From: Symmetrospora coprosmae
Taxonomy: Eukaryota; Basidiomycota; Cystobasidiomycetes; Symmetrosporaceae
Length of the DNA stretch: 64,000 bases
NCBI GenBank assembly: GCA_008802785.1
Contig: VUYT01000003.1
Location: 1-64,000, forward strand
Direction of reading: 5' to 3'
Shown here in pieces: positions 23,463-34,993 of this stretch (positions are counted from its first letter, which is position 1; each line of letters starts with the position of its first letter). The translations under genes were made by a program, and so were the position numbers. Below the pieces are notes generated by a model that saw nothing but the letters and a program-made list of their open reading frames with translations, did no database searches and was not told where the DNA came from.

Positions 23463-24043
23463 GCTCTACCAGCGGCGACGCGTTCGTCCGAACTATCTCA
23501 CGCATCTTCTCACGCCATCCTCCCGTTCTGTCGCATCTATGTCCACTTCTGTCGCCATCTTTCGGCGCTTTACTCTAGCCGTGCGATTCGAGCTTCTGCG
23601 CAATGCATAGCATCGTTCCTACATCCTTGTTCGAACATCTGTAGGCGTCGAGGCGTCTGCGAATTTGCAAACTTGCGCAGCCACAACTCTCTTTGGCTCC
23701 TCCGTGCGGAAACGTCAGTCTGCATGGCACGGCTGCGCTCTGGCGGGCTTATCATGCTATCGTTGGCAGAGCAGGCGAGCTCTTTTACATGCTACGTATG
23801 GCTTGTACTCCATGATCGACTGATGCGGCCGTCGAGGAGATACCGCGCCCGGTATGTACAACGAGGGTGGCCGGGAATTAAACGATGTGGAGAGACTTTG
23901 CTACAGAACAGAAGGGACGTCGTGTATATTTGTATGTGTATTCGCACTCGCAGTACGCGATCGTGAAAGAATGGAGTGATATTGCAGTGGGGCGCGACTG
24001 ATGTGCGCTGCCTGTTTCTCGGCGAGTCGCCTCGCTTGCATGA
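23463..24043. other. Intergenic region between convergent genes
   Basis: 581 bp between the stops of the aspartic protease (+) and the membrane protein (-). Holds presumed 3' UTRs; no gene, tRNA-like B box or repeat seen. Confidence 0.5.
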
Positions 24044-24985
24044 CTAGGCCCCCTTGCTGGCATACTGCAGGCGCTCGAGCTCTGCCAGGTCACGATCCAT
24101 CTCTTCCGCATAGCTCTGAGCGAGGAGTGTGACGAGGAGGACGACAAAGACGCCCGTGTAGAGGGCGGCGTCCTCGACTGGGAGGAACGTGTCCGAGATG
24201 GTACCTTTTGCTTGGGCGCGGTGACGCAACGCGACGCTGACGAGGCCGACGAGGGTGCGCAAGCCGGAGGTGCACAGGGCTGCGAGGAGCGGCTTGGACA
24301 AGCGCAGGCGGGCGCGGGTGGTGGGCGAGGCGAGCTCGGGTGGGAGCTGGAGGAGCTGTGCGAGTCGCTCGCGGGTGAAGAGGGATGCTGCGCGGGGCGG
24401 ACTGGTGCTGGTCACTGGAGTGATGGCCGACGCGGAGTATGGCGTGCCTGGCCATGACGGCGGGGTGCTGCGCAGTGGCGATGCAGGGGTGGGTGGCGTT
24501 GTTGGCAGGGATGTAACAAAGTCGCTGATGGATGCAAGGGACGAGCAGAGGAGCTCGATGAGGATGAGGCGGGAGGAAAAGAGGATGGATGTGAGAGTGT
24601 TGGCTTTGGCAGAAAGAGGGGATGGAGGGAGGGTGCTGAGAGCGTATCTGTGGATGTGCAGACATGTCTCTTTTGCCGTCAGCTGCCGGTTCCTGGATGG
24701 GCCGGCTCCTCCGCATCAAAGAGCTGAGCCGCACACTAGGAAAGCGGACCCATTCAGGATGAGCGTCGCTACCCGCCATATCGTGCTCGACTGATCGTTG
24801 AGGGTCTGGAGCTGTTGGATGATTTCGGTCTGTTCTGCAGACCATGCATGCGCACGTGTTCGTTTGAAGGCGTCTGAGCAGGCTGGGTGCGCGCGCTTCT
24901 CATAGATCTCGCCTCTCGCTCTCTCTCTCTCTCTCTCTCTCTTACCTGTCTCATCGAGGATTATCCCACTGTTGAGCTCGTCCAT
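24044..24985 (-). CDS. Small multi-span membrane protein, function unknown
   Basis: Three exons (24946-24985, 24735-24834, 24044-24647) give 247 aa. Not recognised. Four hydrophobic segments are visible: IWRVATLILNGSAFLVYAL, a long one around ILFSSRLILIELLCSSL, LLAALCTSGLRTLVGLVSVAL and TGVFVVLLVTLLAQSY. They are separated by a Ser/Thr/Pro-rich loop (about 40 residues) and a basic stretch; the C-terminus is a short charged helix. The N-terminus (EIIQQLQTLNDQSSTIW) is an amphipathic helix before the first membrane segment. An ER or organelle membrane location is inferred. A fungal domain of unknown function is possible, but I could not match one. Intron 1 carries a CT/GA microsatellite at its donor. 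Confidence 0.65.
24919..24942. repeat. (CT)12 microsatellite at an intron donor
   Basis: Twelve CT units; on the coding (minus) strand they read as a GA run starting 4 bases inside intron 1 of the membrane protein gene (GTAAGAGAGAG). Length change here could affect donor strength. Confidence 0.85.
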
Positions 24986-25415
24986 GGTTGCCTTGTCGTT
25001 GCGAGATCCATCCTCGTCATCCTCCGCCCTCCACCCGGTCCGCTTTCTCGGGGAGGATGTCCCATCCTGCAGGAAAGGGCGCATCGATGGGAAGCCCGGT
25101 CGAATCCGAAGACGTCGACTGACTGGCTGACTGTTGTCGGAAAGGAGGGTTCAGCAATGGATGCGATGCGATGCGATGCGATGCGATGCGATGCGATGCG
25201 ATGCGATGCGATGCAGGCGAATGCGTGTCTGTCGAACCCCGCCCAGCTGGCTCGGAAGGCGGACCGAGAGGAACGGCGAAGATTAGATCTGCCCGGTTGA
25301 TGGAGGATCTCGCTATACTGATGCGCTCGTTCTTGGGATAGTGTGCAGACGGTGGTCCGCATACTCACTCGCATACAGTACGGCATCCCGTTCGGCACAC
25401 ACTTTTCTCGAGGGG
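24986..25415. other. Divergent intergenic region with a pentanucleotide array
   Basis: 430 bp between head-to-head genes (membrane protein, minus; PH-like protein, plus). Contains the GATGC array described separately. An open plus-strand frame runs through the repeat but has no family resemblance and is an effect of the repeat. Confidence 0.55.
25160..25214. repeat. (GATGC)11 pentanucleotide tandem array
   Basis: Eleven perfect copies of GATGC in a row, in the divergent promoter region. Shorter runs of the same or similar unit occur elsewhere in non-coding parts (about 38868-38881, and ATGGC units at 36551-36570). Confidence 0.95.
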
Positions 25416-28400
25416 ATGGATCCATCCATGTCGAATACGTCAGGAGCGTCAGGCGGCGCAGGGCCGGCCAAGACGACGACGACAACGGCAACAACGACAA
25501 CGGCAATCTCTGCATCTCTGTCATCGATATCATCACCACCACCAACGACATCCGCATCCACATCGCTGGACCGCGCAAAGACGACACCCGCCGCAGTCCG
25601 CCTCTATCCTCCGGCGTCTCCAGGGAACTCCATGGGCCCTGCATCCTCCCTCGAGGAGGGAGACCAGACGCTCAGGGTGAGTACAGCTCGCAAGGGGACT
25701 GCATGTTGCGCGTGCATGCACATACAGCTAACTCACATATGCATCGCTTCCTTCCCCCTAGGAATACCGCCTCCGAAAAGCGGCCAGGGAGGATGCCCGA
25801 AGGAGGCACAGGGCGGTTCTTGGCGACGGGCACCCCAGCGATATGGACACTGCAAATATGGACACTGCAAATGACAGTAATGTCAACGCCCCATCGCCCA
25901 GTCTGTCCGGGAGTCACCGCATGCCAGTCATGCCTCCATCGCCCAGCCTCTATCACCGCCGGGATTCAGGGACGCACTCGCAAGACGCCCCCCGTCCGGA
26001 CACGCCGCAGGATAGAGTGCTGCCTGCTGCGACCACCGACGACGGCACGAGCAACAGCAGACGCAGCAGTATAGCCAGCCGCGCTCGCAGCCATACACAG
26101 GTGGAGCAGACAGCACAGGCAAGACCACCCTCGCGCGAAGGGCCTTCCCCTCGAACATCGCTCAGATCCAGCACAGGGTCGTCAAGCTCAAAGTCGAAAG
26201 GCGACAACGCATCACCCAAGCCATTCCGCACATCGTCCCTCATCGCGTCCCTGCGGAACGGCTTAGCTGGACATCGCTCAGCGTCCGCGTCGTCTCTGCG
26301 CAGTTCGCATGCGTCTGCACCGCCTCAGCTCGAGAACGATGGCTCGTCAGTCTTGAGAGAGGGTCAGTACGACGGGGAGAATGAAGGAGACATGACTGTC
26401 CGAGGCGTAGTCGGCATAGCATCCAGTGACGAGGACGATGGCGGGTCAGAGATGCATGCGCAGGCCGAGGACACGGCACACACGCCTGTTGCTGAGAAGG
26501 CACCAAACGATGGGCACCCACGCCAGATAAGCCACCCGGCTTCCATCCCACCGCCCAGCCCATCCGTCGCCTCGACAGACCTGAGCGCACTGCAGCACCA
26601 AAGCGCTGCTCTCCTCGACGCCGAGCTGCGCGCCCGCCGAATCGGGCCCATCGGTGCCGGCGGAGGAGCTGCGTCTGACGCGCCCACATCCCGACAGCAG
26701 CAGCGGCACGCCCTGCTCGAGCAGCAAGAGGACGACACCTCCGGGTACGGTATCCCAAAAGTCGTCTTTGTTGACGGCCGCCTCGTCGACATCACCGGAC
26801 TCGACATTCTCGAGCAGGTCGAAATGATGCGCGTGGCAGACAGGCAGAAACGGGAAGCACGAGAGAGGGCACGGCAGGCACATCAGCAGCAGCAGCAGGA
26901 TAATATTGCACAGAACAGAGCAGATGGGCCGAGCTCACCTGGTGCCAGTGAGCGCGACAAGATGGACGTCCTGGCAGAGATGAAATACACGGAGCTCAGC
27001 GACATTGCGTGAGTTTCTACCGATGCTGAAAGCACTCGTGAGAGGGAGGTTGACCATACATTGAGCGTTCTTTATAGCGAACGCACGGAGTGCGGGACAA
27101 CCGTCTCGTACCTCTCGCAGCGCACAAGCAGCATTGGCCCCTCCGACTCTGCCTCCATCGCCTGCGGTCGAGCTCGTCAGCGCCGCGCCGCACAGCAGCC
27201 TGCAGAACCCGCTTCGCCTACGCAGAGCCTGCTCAGCGTTGCACCATCCCTTCGCGCATCATCCAGCCACAACGGTCGAGACGGCTTCCCTTTCCCTCGC
27301 TCGCAGCCAGTCACCGCGCAGCACTCGATGGAGCCAATCTCGATATCGAGCCCCGTCGTCTCGCTGCAAGCTACCTTCACCGAGGGAGGCGGCTCCAGCG
27401 TGCATGCGCCGTCCTCTGCTCAAGGACAGTCCATCGGGCCTCCCTCTTCGTACACCGCGCCCAGGAAGGTAGCATCCGTCTCGGCGACCCGCTTCCACTC
27501 GAGCTCCAATGGCTCTTTGCAGTCGGCCGCGTCAGCAAAGACCCATCAAAGCCAAGCCAGCACTGCGCCACCTCAGCAGGATCATCAACAGCGAGTGTTC
27601 GCCCAGCCTTCGAGGAGGCCCGGCTATGCATCTGCATCAGAGATCTCGTACTCGTCATCTCGCTCAGAGAGGCGCGAGGCAGCTCGCCAGCAACACGTGG
27701 CAGGCGCACAGCCGAACACGATGCCGACACTCACGTCTGCTTCAGCGGTATCTTCACGATCGACATCGCCTTTCAAAGACAGACAGAAGCAGCAGCACGG
27801 AAGAGGGGTGCACCCGCTCAGCGCGGCCTACCAGTACAGCCATGGGCGGTCCGGTTCTGGGCTCAGCGAGGCGTCTGCCGATGCCGGGAAAGAAGGGGTG
27901 GCGTCACAGCCACGAGCGGACTCGCCAACCAAGCGCGCTCTCTCGCCTGTCGTCGCTAGCCGTTTGGCGCAGTTCTCGGCTCCTGCTTCCGGCCAGGCAA
28001 CAGCAACACAGAGCTTGTCCGCGTCGTCTTCTGCATCATCACTCCTCTCGTCATCTAGCGACGGGAGCGCCGGCAGCGAGGCGGTCAGAGGCAGGCCGCC
28101 CAGATCAATGGCGGCATCGTCCTCGCTCATCCGGATGCGGGCAAAGTCGTTCACCCAGGAGGAGGCACACTCTGCAGACGCACGGAGGGCACTCGAAAAA
28201 GCAGACGCGACAGCTGCATTCAGCCAACTTGTCGACAACGGCAGAGCGGCTCTGCCCGCGTCTCGCAGCACAGGCGCGCTGGTCCAGCTCTACGAGCAGC
28301 GCTCGGCCTCGCCTGTCAAAGGTGGTGAGCGGCCTCTATCGCCACATGTAGCCTCTGCTGCCACGCACCTTGCGCCAGTAAGCGACTGGCTTCAACGCGT

Positions 28401-31400
28401 TTCGCACTCGGAGACACTTTCCGCTTCGGCGTCTGTCTCCTCGCCGCCTCGATCTGTACTGGGCTCGGCATACCAGAAGCGGCTATCGAGCAGCCAAGGT
28501 GGCGAGGGTCTGCCTGCGCCCAAGCACTCGGCGTCGTCTCCATCCTCCTCGCTCTCACTGAGCCCGTCTTCAAGCCTTGACGTGGGTCGAGGACATGCAA
28601 AGACAGCCTCTTCTCCAGGTCACCGCGAAGCAGACGACATGCAGTCTTCCGTAACATCGCATCTGCGATACGCAACGGAGCCTGCTCAACTGGCCCCATC
28701 AGTGCACACGCGACACGCTTCATCATCCTCCGCATCCTTCGACGACAATGCAGTAAGTGAAAGGCTCGCCCGATGCAGAGCTTCGCTTTGCTGACCTCGC
28801 GTGGTTGGGGTTTACAGGTGGTGTACCACTCAGAGCTCTTTTGGCTCAACAGCTCCAGTCCGACTCGTCCGCCGTTCTGGCAGCTTACGCGAGCCGTCTT
28901 GACGCAGTCAGATGAGCTGCGCATTTCCTGGCCAGGCGCTTCAGCCGGTCGACTGCATGAGCGCAACTACGACCTGACCAAGTGCATGTCAGCGACTTCT
29001 GTTCGCCGAAACCCATACTTGCACGTCGTGACCCGCGGCGCAGAGGATGACCCAGACTCTGTCGCTGCCACGCAAGGGGAGGTGGAGAAGCTGCAGAGCT
29101 TCGAGCTTGTGTGGCCGGGGCGGGCACAGCGATTTGCTACTCTCAGCATGCCCGCTCGCATGAAATGGCTCGGATGCATCTTTACCGTCCTCAGCCGTTA
29201 TACGCACATGGGCGACACGGACGAGGAGAGCGCAGCAGGCACTGGCGGAGACAAGACTGTTCTGGTGGCTCCGACGCCTTCGTCTGTCGGCTCGGCAACA
29301 TTAAAGTCGCTAGACGTGCCCATCCTCCAGGTCGCTGCGAGCGCGAATGACGACTCGCCGCTCTCGGCGAGTCCTCTCGCAACGCCATCTATCGCAGACA
29401 CTGCCGAGTTCCTAGCGCAGCCGAGGAGACAGCTCGAGAAGGAAGCACAGGAATCGCTGTACGCGTCTGTCAGTGATATGCTCTCGCCGGGAGCATCATT
29501 AGCCCGGCCTCTCGAGCAGGACGCCGCACCCGCTTCCGGCTTGTCCAGCAGATCGGACATGACCACCACGGAAATTCCTCGGTACCAGCTTAGCGATGCG
29601 CCTGTACCACCCTCGACCCGCTCGAGTGCTCGGAAGGCAGCTCACACGCCTCTGCCCTCGCTACCGCCGCTGGCTCAACGCGGGGCATGGTCTGACATTG
29701 ACCGTGCGTCTGTCCAGAGCGACGGCGTGCTCCTCGACAATCCCCCCTCGCGCAATGTAGCTCGGGATATGAAGCGCCTACTCAGCATGATGGAGCGCCA
29801 TGGGTCGAAGCATATGAGCCGGAGCGACGATTTTCCTCGACACATGCAGAGCATGCGCTCACAGCTCGAGAGCATCTCGGCACAACTTCGGACCCCTTCG
29901 TCGAACAGTCGCACGCACCTAAAGACAGACCAGTCGGGCATGGCGGACAAGGTGGACGCAATGATGAGGTGGGTTTCCTTCCTTTGGCTCACAAGATGCA
30001 GCTATTGACGCACAGCATGTGAGTAGGTTGCTGCAGAGGATGGCCGACGAGAAGCAGCAGCAGCAGACTGCAGGAGACGCTCCACCGGCGCTGCCAGAGA
30101 AGAGTGCCCCTGCCAGCCGGAAGCCATCGACCAAGAAGGAACAGACGGCTCTCGAAGATCAGCGTGCTGCCGATCTACAGCGCATCGAGGCACAGCTGGC
30201 TCTTTTGCTCGAGAAGGTGGAAGCGAGCTCGTCGCCGGTCGCCACCGTGAACAACAGTCCAGAAGCTAGTAAGAGTGCTTTGACCGGTCACAACAAGCAC
30301 GTCACCGCTGGAACTCCGCGTCAGCAGCCTCCCCCACCATTCTACCTGGGTGCGGCTGGCCTTCCGCAGATGATGCCTTTCCAGCCAGCTACGCCTAGCA
30401 TCACGTCGACCTTTGGTGACGAGATTGACCTGGATGCTATCCAGTGGGCCAAGGGTGGCAAGCGTACGACCTTTGCTGGAGCAGCCGATGGAGCGGTCCC
30501 TACTCTGCCGCCTAAGTCATCCGGCTCTGGGAAGCAGCGGTGCTCCGTCCAGGTTGATGCAGTGCGCGCATCTGTCGTGAGCGTAGTCGAGTCAAGCGAG
30601 GTCTCGTCGCGGCACGTAAGGCACGAGCGGAATGAAGCGGCAATGCGTCTAGAGGGTTCGCACCCGGACGTCGTGTATCGTCTCGATGGCGGCACGTTCG
30701 AGAAAGGTGGTACCACGAGCAGTCGACAAGCATCCAAAAAGCAGGTCGGCAGCCACTGGTCTCCCGACACGTCACAGGTTGCCCAGTCCCGCATGCCCTC
30801 GAGCAAAGCTGCCCTGGGAAGTCAGTCGCAGAAGCCGCCTCCGTCTACTGCCGGGTCAAGGAGGATCGTGCCTCCGACCGTATGTCACCAATGCCTCAGC
30901 TATTGCTGCATTTCTGCGCTAACGTTAGCATGACTTTCGCAGATTGAGGTCCAGCGCTCAACGAGCAAGGGTTCTCTCGATGACGCTCCACCTACGCCAA
31001 CGCAGCGAGACTATCGCCAGCCGGCACCTGCACTGCAAGATCCAGCAGTCCAGAATCTAGTCATTCAGATGGGCACAATGCAGGAACTGCTGCAGACGCT
31101 CATCGGCTTTCAGTCCAAGCACGACGAGGCACTCAAGCACCAGCAGCAGGTATCAGACTATGTCCAGCTGCTGCACGAGTACCTCAGCAATGATCGCGAC
31201 CTGCGGAAGGAGGAGTTCAAGACGGGTGATTTAATCCGTCCATCCGATTCACGCCCTCGCAACCCGCTGATCCGTGTCTTTTTGCTTGTCGCCGCCTTCC
31301 TGTCGCAGTCAAGGACGCTCTGTCGGGCATGTCGGATCAGATCTCGACCCTACCGAAGGAGATCCAGACCCTAATTGAGGCATCACTCGCTATCAACGCC

Positions 31401-32608
31401 GCGCAGCAATCTCACCTGCCCGCCCCACCGCGACCACCATCTGCCGCATCTAGCAATCCCGACCCTGCACCAGACACAGACGGGCAACCAGCGCCGCATG
31501 TCCAGATTCAAGCACCATCTGGAAAAGCAGCCAAGGCCAAGGCGGGTCCAATTTCAGGCAGTCAGAACAAAGCAGGCGGATCGTCGCTTCTCCGCAAAGT
31601 CAGTCTCGGACTGGCAGGTGGCAACGCGATCCGGGTCGGCGGACCGCGAAAGATGGGCGGCCCTCGCATGTTTGGCCTACAGCCCTCCACGACCGATGAG
31701 GCACGCAATAGGTGGAACAGGGGGAACGCCACTCCTGCTGGCGCACCGGGCCACGACGGCAGTCGGCCAGTGGAAGACCAGGCTATCCATCCAGATGATC
31801 CGCAGGCCCCGCTCATGGCAGCTCTCCAGGGCTTCGAAGAACAGCTTGCAGCGGCTGAGCACGATGATGATGAAGGCGGCCAGAATGACAACACGAGCTT
31901 GATTGCGATGGGCATCATGGAGATCTTGAAGATGCTGCGCTCTCGGCAAGCCAAGGACGAAGAGACTGCTCAGCAAAAGGCGTTGAGGCAGGCCGAAAAA
32001 CAGGCCATAGCTGCTGAGCGACATGCAGTCGAGCTCGATGCCATTCGCATGGAGATCCGCGAGTGGGAGACAAAGCGCGAGGCGCTTTTGATGGCCAACA
32101 AGGATCCGCAGAATCAGGAGGGCATCGACACGATTATTGCGCTTCTGAAAGACCAGATGGGTGCTCAGGAGCGCCTCCTCGTCGACATGAAGGAGTCCGT
32201 CACTCCCAAGCTTGCAAACCTCGACGAAGATGCAAAGGTCGCCATGCACGATATGAAGGAGCACATGCTGGATAACCTCGATGCATTCAGGGAGAAAATG
32301 GACTCCGAGGTGAAGAAGACGCTCGAGGAGGTGGCGACTTTGCGAGAGCAGAAGAAACAGCTCCAGTCCGATCTGTCAGATCTGTTGGCATTCAAGTCAA
32401 AGGTGTGTTCGCTCCGGTTATCTAAGTGTCCGCATTTGCTGATGCGAGGTCCCTGCAGTACGGTGGTGGCGCTCCAGAAGGCGTTCAACGAGGTCCCGCA
32501 GCACCGGCCAGGGCGCCAGCTGCAGGTTACCCTGCACCTAACTCGGATCCGCACGCCCCGCCTCTGCCGCATCAAGCGTTTCCGAGGGCGATGCGGGGTC
32601 CTAGGTGA
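25416..32608 (+). CDS. Giant Ser/Pro-rich protein with PH-like domain and coiled coils
   Basis: Eight exons (25416-25676, 25762-27008, 27078-28752, 28818-29968, 30027-30879, 30943-31225, 31309-32402, 32459-32608) give 2,237 aa; exon sum is a whole number of codons. I do not recognise an orthologue. Visible parts: Ser/Thr/Pro-rich disorder over most of 1-1060; a conserved-looking island YGIPKVVFVDGRLVDITGLD followed by a basic helix (~530-575); the motif ASRSTGALVQLYEQRSASP; a PH-like module (~1061-1180: VVYHSELFWLNS..., PFWQLTRAVLTQSDELRISW, ending in an AxxMKWLGCIFTVL helix); more disorder; then long charged coiled coils (~1990-2190). The layout suggests a cortical or cytoskeletal scaffold that binds membrane through the PH-like module; that is inference only. 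An 18-bp unit near 25841 is duplicated in tandem (encodes MDTANMDTAN). Confidence 0.75.
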
Positions 32609-32852
32609 AACGTGCATAGACTTACAAGCTGGCCATAGGTAATCGTGTGATACGCGTAGGGTTGTATGATAACGCTGAATTTCGCGCAGGTGTCGGACAT
32701 GTTCGACAGTCTCAGAGACGGTCATTCTCGGCAGTCGCCGCAATACACACGAGACTGACATGACGCCCGTTTCATCTAGTCTCACCAGCATCAGGCTGTG
32801 AGAACATCCTTGCGTCTGCTCTCTGCTCTACTCGCTCGAAACCCGCCTCATC

Positions 32853-34675
32853 ATGACATCCCGCCCTCAGCATGAGTTCACGACTCTCTCACCCGACCTC
32901 AGTGTCGCCGTCGTTGATTGTATGCCAATGAGCGACGCACGAAGCCTCTCGCTCGTCAGCAAGTACTGGCACAAGCTGGCCGGTTCACGAGCTTGGATCT
33001 GTCTCAATCACTCGCAATGGGTTCAGCGGATGCTGGAGGACGGGCGGAACGAGCCACCGATAGACAAGCTACGCTTCTGCCGGCTTGCGCAAATCGAGCT
33101 AGATCACGAGGACCACGGCAGCAAGCTTGAAAAGCACATAGAGATGGTGTACGTTGCGTTTGCTATGCTGATCTCATACGACTTCTGCTGACCTCGCGCA
33201 CATGTCATCGCTCGCAGCACCGAGCTTCTCGCTCATTGTCCTCTCCTCTCGGATGTGTCGCTCGCCTTCAATTACCGCGATCGCACCGTCAAGAACGAAC
33301 GCGATGAGACGATCTTGCCTCGACTGCTCACCACACTACGCGCTCACCCGGGCAGGCCGCGCATCTCGCACATATCCTACGCTAACGCCTGGAGGACATC
33401 AGCCCGCGCGACGGATCTGACACATTTATCTGCCGGGCAGCTCTGGTCGCAAGCGCCCCTCTCCGACTTTTTGGCCATTGACTGCACTGACGTGTCTTGT
33501 GAGGACACCCAATTTGTTCTCGGTCAGCTTGCTCCTCGTTGCAGCCTACTGCAGCTCGGTCAGGTCGATGATTTGAGGTCTGTGCCGCTGCCCATATGCA
33601 CTCGGCTCGGAGTAAATCCAAGGGGTTACGACGACATCAAGTCGACAACACTCGAAGCTCTCTGTCACGACGCACCGAGCTTACGACAGCTCAGGGTGAC
33701 CGGCAGAGTTCTGGGAGGGAGAGTCGATGAGACCGATAGCCTACCTGCGCCATTGCCCGAGCTGCGTGTCATAGAATGGATGGAGGGATACGGCTATGAT
33801 TTCGGACGTTGGGTTATCGCAAGGATGCATCGTCACATGGTGTTGCGAAACCTATCGAGCATCGCCTGGACCATGCCACTGGGAGAGCCATTCGCGCCGA
33901 ACACGGTGCATCACTTCTTCGAGGTCTTGCAGAGAGCTCCGATGCCACGGCTCGAGACCGTCGAGATCGGCTTCGCCCTGGAACTCCCTTTCGAGGACCG
34001 TCATCGAGACTGGCTGTCCGAGGACATGGCGATCCGGGCTGAGCTAGAGGGCAGGGGCGTAACGGTGAGATTATCACGCACAGTCCTAGGCCTCCGTGTA
34101 CTGTGCTTACCTGTGTCTCGGTCATCCTCCTCTTCCAGGTCTCGAGTCACTTCTACATCCTCGGAGGTGACGCTGTCAGATGGGGTTCGCCAAAGAAGCG
34201 TGGTCAAGACACGATCGACATTCTCAGGGGGTATGCCTCTACAGCCGTTACTCTCATGGTCAAGGATCTGCACCTCCCGCGCCGCAAGGACAACGCGTCG
34301 CAGAGGATCCATCTGCCGCGGCTGGAACGCCTAGAAGTCAAATTCACCGACGAGCAGTATGGTGGCAAGACCTATCGCCCTAGTAATCGCCCCGACAGCC
34401 TGCTGGACTGGATCGAGGCGCCCGAGCTCGGCAGTTTCGAAATCAACACCTCCTCCTTGGGCTCCGGCGAGCACGTCCTCGGGATCTTGCGCGCTCTGGC
34501 GGACAAGACGAGATTTCCCAAAGTGAATGCCGTATCAGGTGTCATTACACGACGCAAGGGCTCCGTGCTGGGACAAGTCGTACGTCGGGGCAGAGGAGAT
34601 TCTGGCCAGGCCGCAGTCGAGGCAATTTGCGCTGGTCGCATCGACACCAGCGGTCTCCAGTGGATCGAGGAATAG
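32853..34675 (+). CDS. F-box-like protein
   Basis: Exons 32853-33148, 33218-34064 and 34139-34675 give 559 aa. The N-terminus (FTTLSPDLSVAVVDCMPMSD then ARSLSLVSKYWHKLAG) has the F-box pattern of Leu/Pro followed by the conserved Ser and Trp positions, so it probably binds Skp1 in an SCF ubiquitin ligase. The remainder has scattered Leu-rich segments (LRQLRVTGRVLGG, LPELRVIEWMEGYG, LPRLERLEVKF) suggesting degenerate leucine-rich repeats that would bind the substrate. Such proteins are numerous and fast evolving in basidiomycetes, so no orthologue or substrate is proposed. It starts 244 bp after the PH-like gene on the same strand. Confidence 0.7.
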
Positions 34676-34993
34676 GGAGGCATCCGCCTGCAGTATTGTA
34701 CAATCAAGACCGTCAAGTGACAGCGCACCTTCAGGCTGATAATTGTTCGGGTGGAGGTCGGGAGGTCTGGATGCGCTTCGGGCCGAGGGCAGCACATGCA
34801 AAGACGTCTAAGGGCTGTTAGTGGCTTGGCATCGTTGAGCGGATGTGTGACCCTTGCCTGCAAAGGACTAGCGTTTGGGACCGCACTGTAATCACATCTG
34901 CCTGAAGATCGACTAGCGCCTAACAGAGTCTCGAAGTACTGAAGTGGGACTGCTGAGAACCAATTGACGGAAGAGAGCATTCCTGACTCCTTC
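34676..34993. other. Intergenic region between convergent genes
   Basis: 318 bp between the F-box gene stop and the end of the minus-strand coiled-coil gene. No gene seen. Confidence 0.45.

Noticed and set aside
23463-24043. Possible tRNA gene (TTCGA words near 23587 and 23628)
   Set aside because: No full B box (GGTTCGANNCC) nor cloverleaf arms could be formed around them.
25160-25214. CRISPR-like or telomere-like array
   Set aside because: Units are 5 bp and contiguous without spacers, and not a telomere repeat; a simple pentanucleotide microsatellite.
24887-25300. Plus-strand frame containing repeated DAMRC units
   Set aside because: The repeated peptide is just the GATGC array translated; no start or splice support and it overlaps the minus-strand gene.
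25416-25676. Operon-like coupling between adjacent same-strand genes such as SEY1, the LEA-like gene and TTI1
   Set aside because: Gaps of 300-400 bp and unrelated functions; nuclear basidiomycete genes are expected to have their own promoters.
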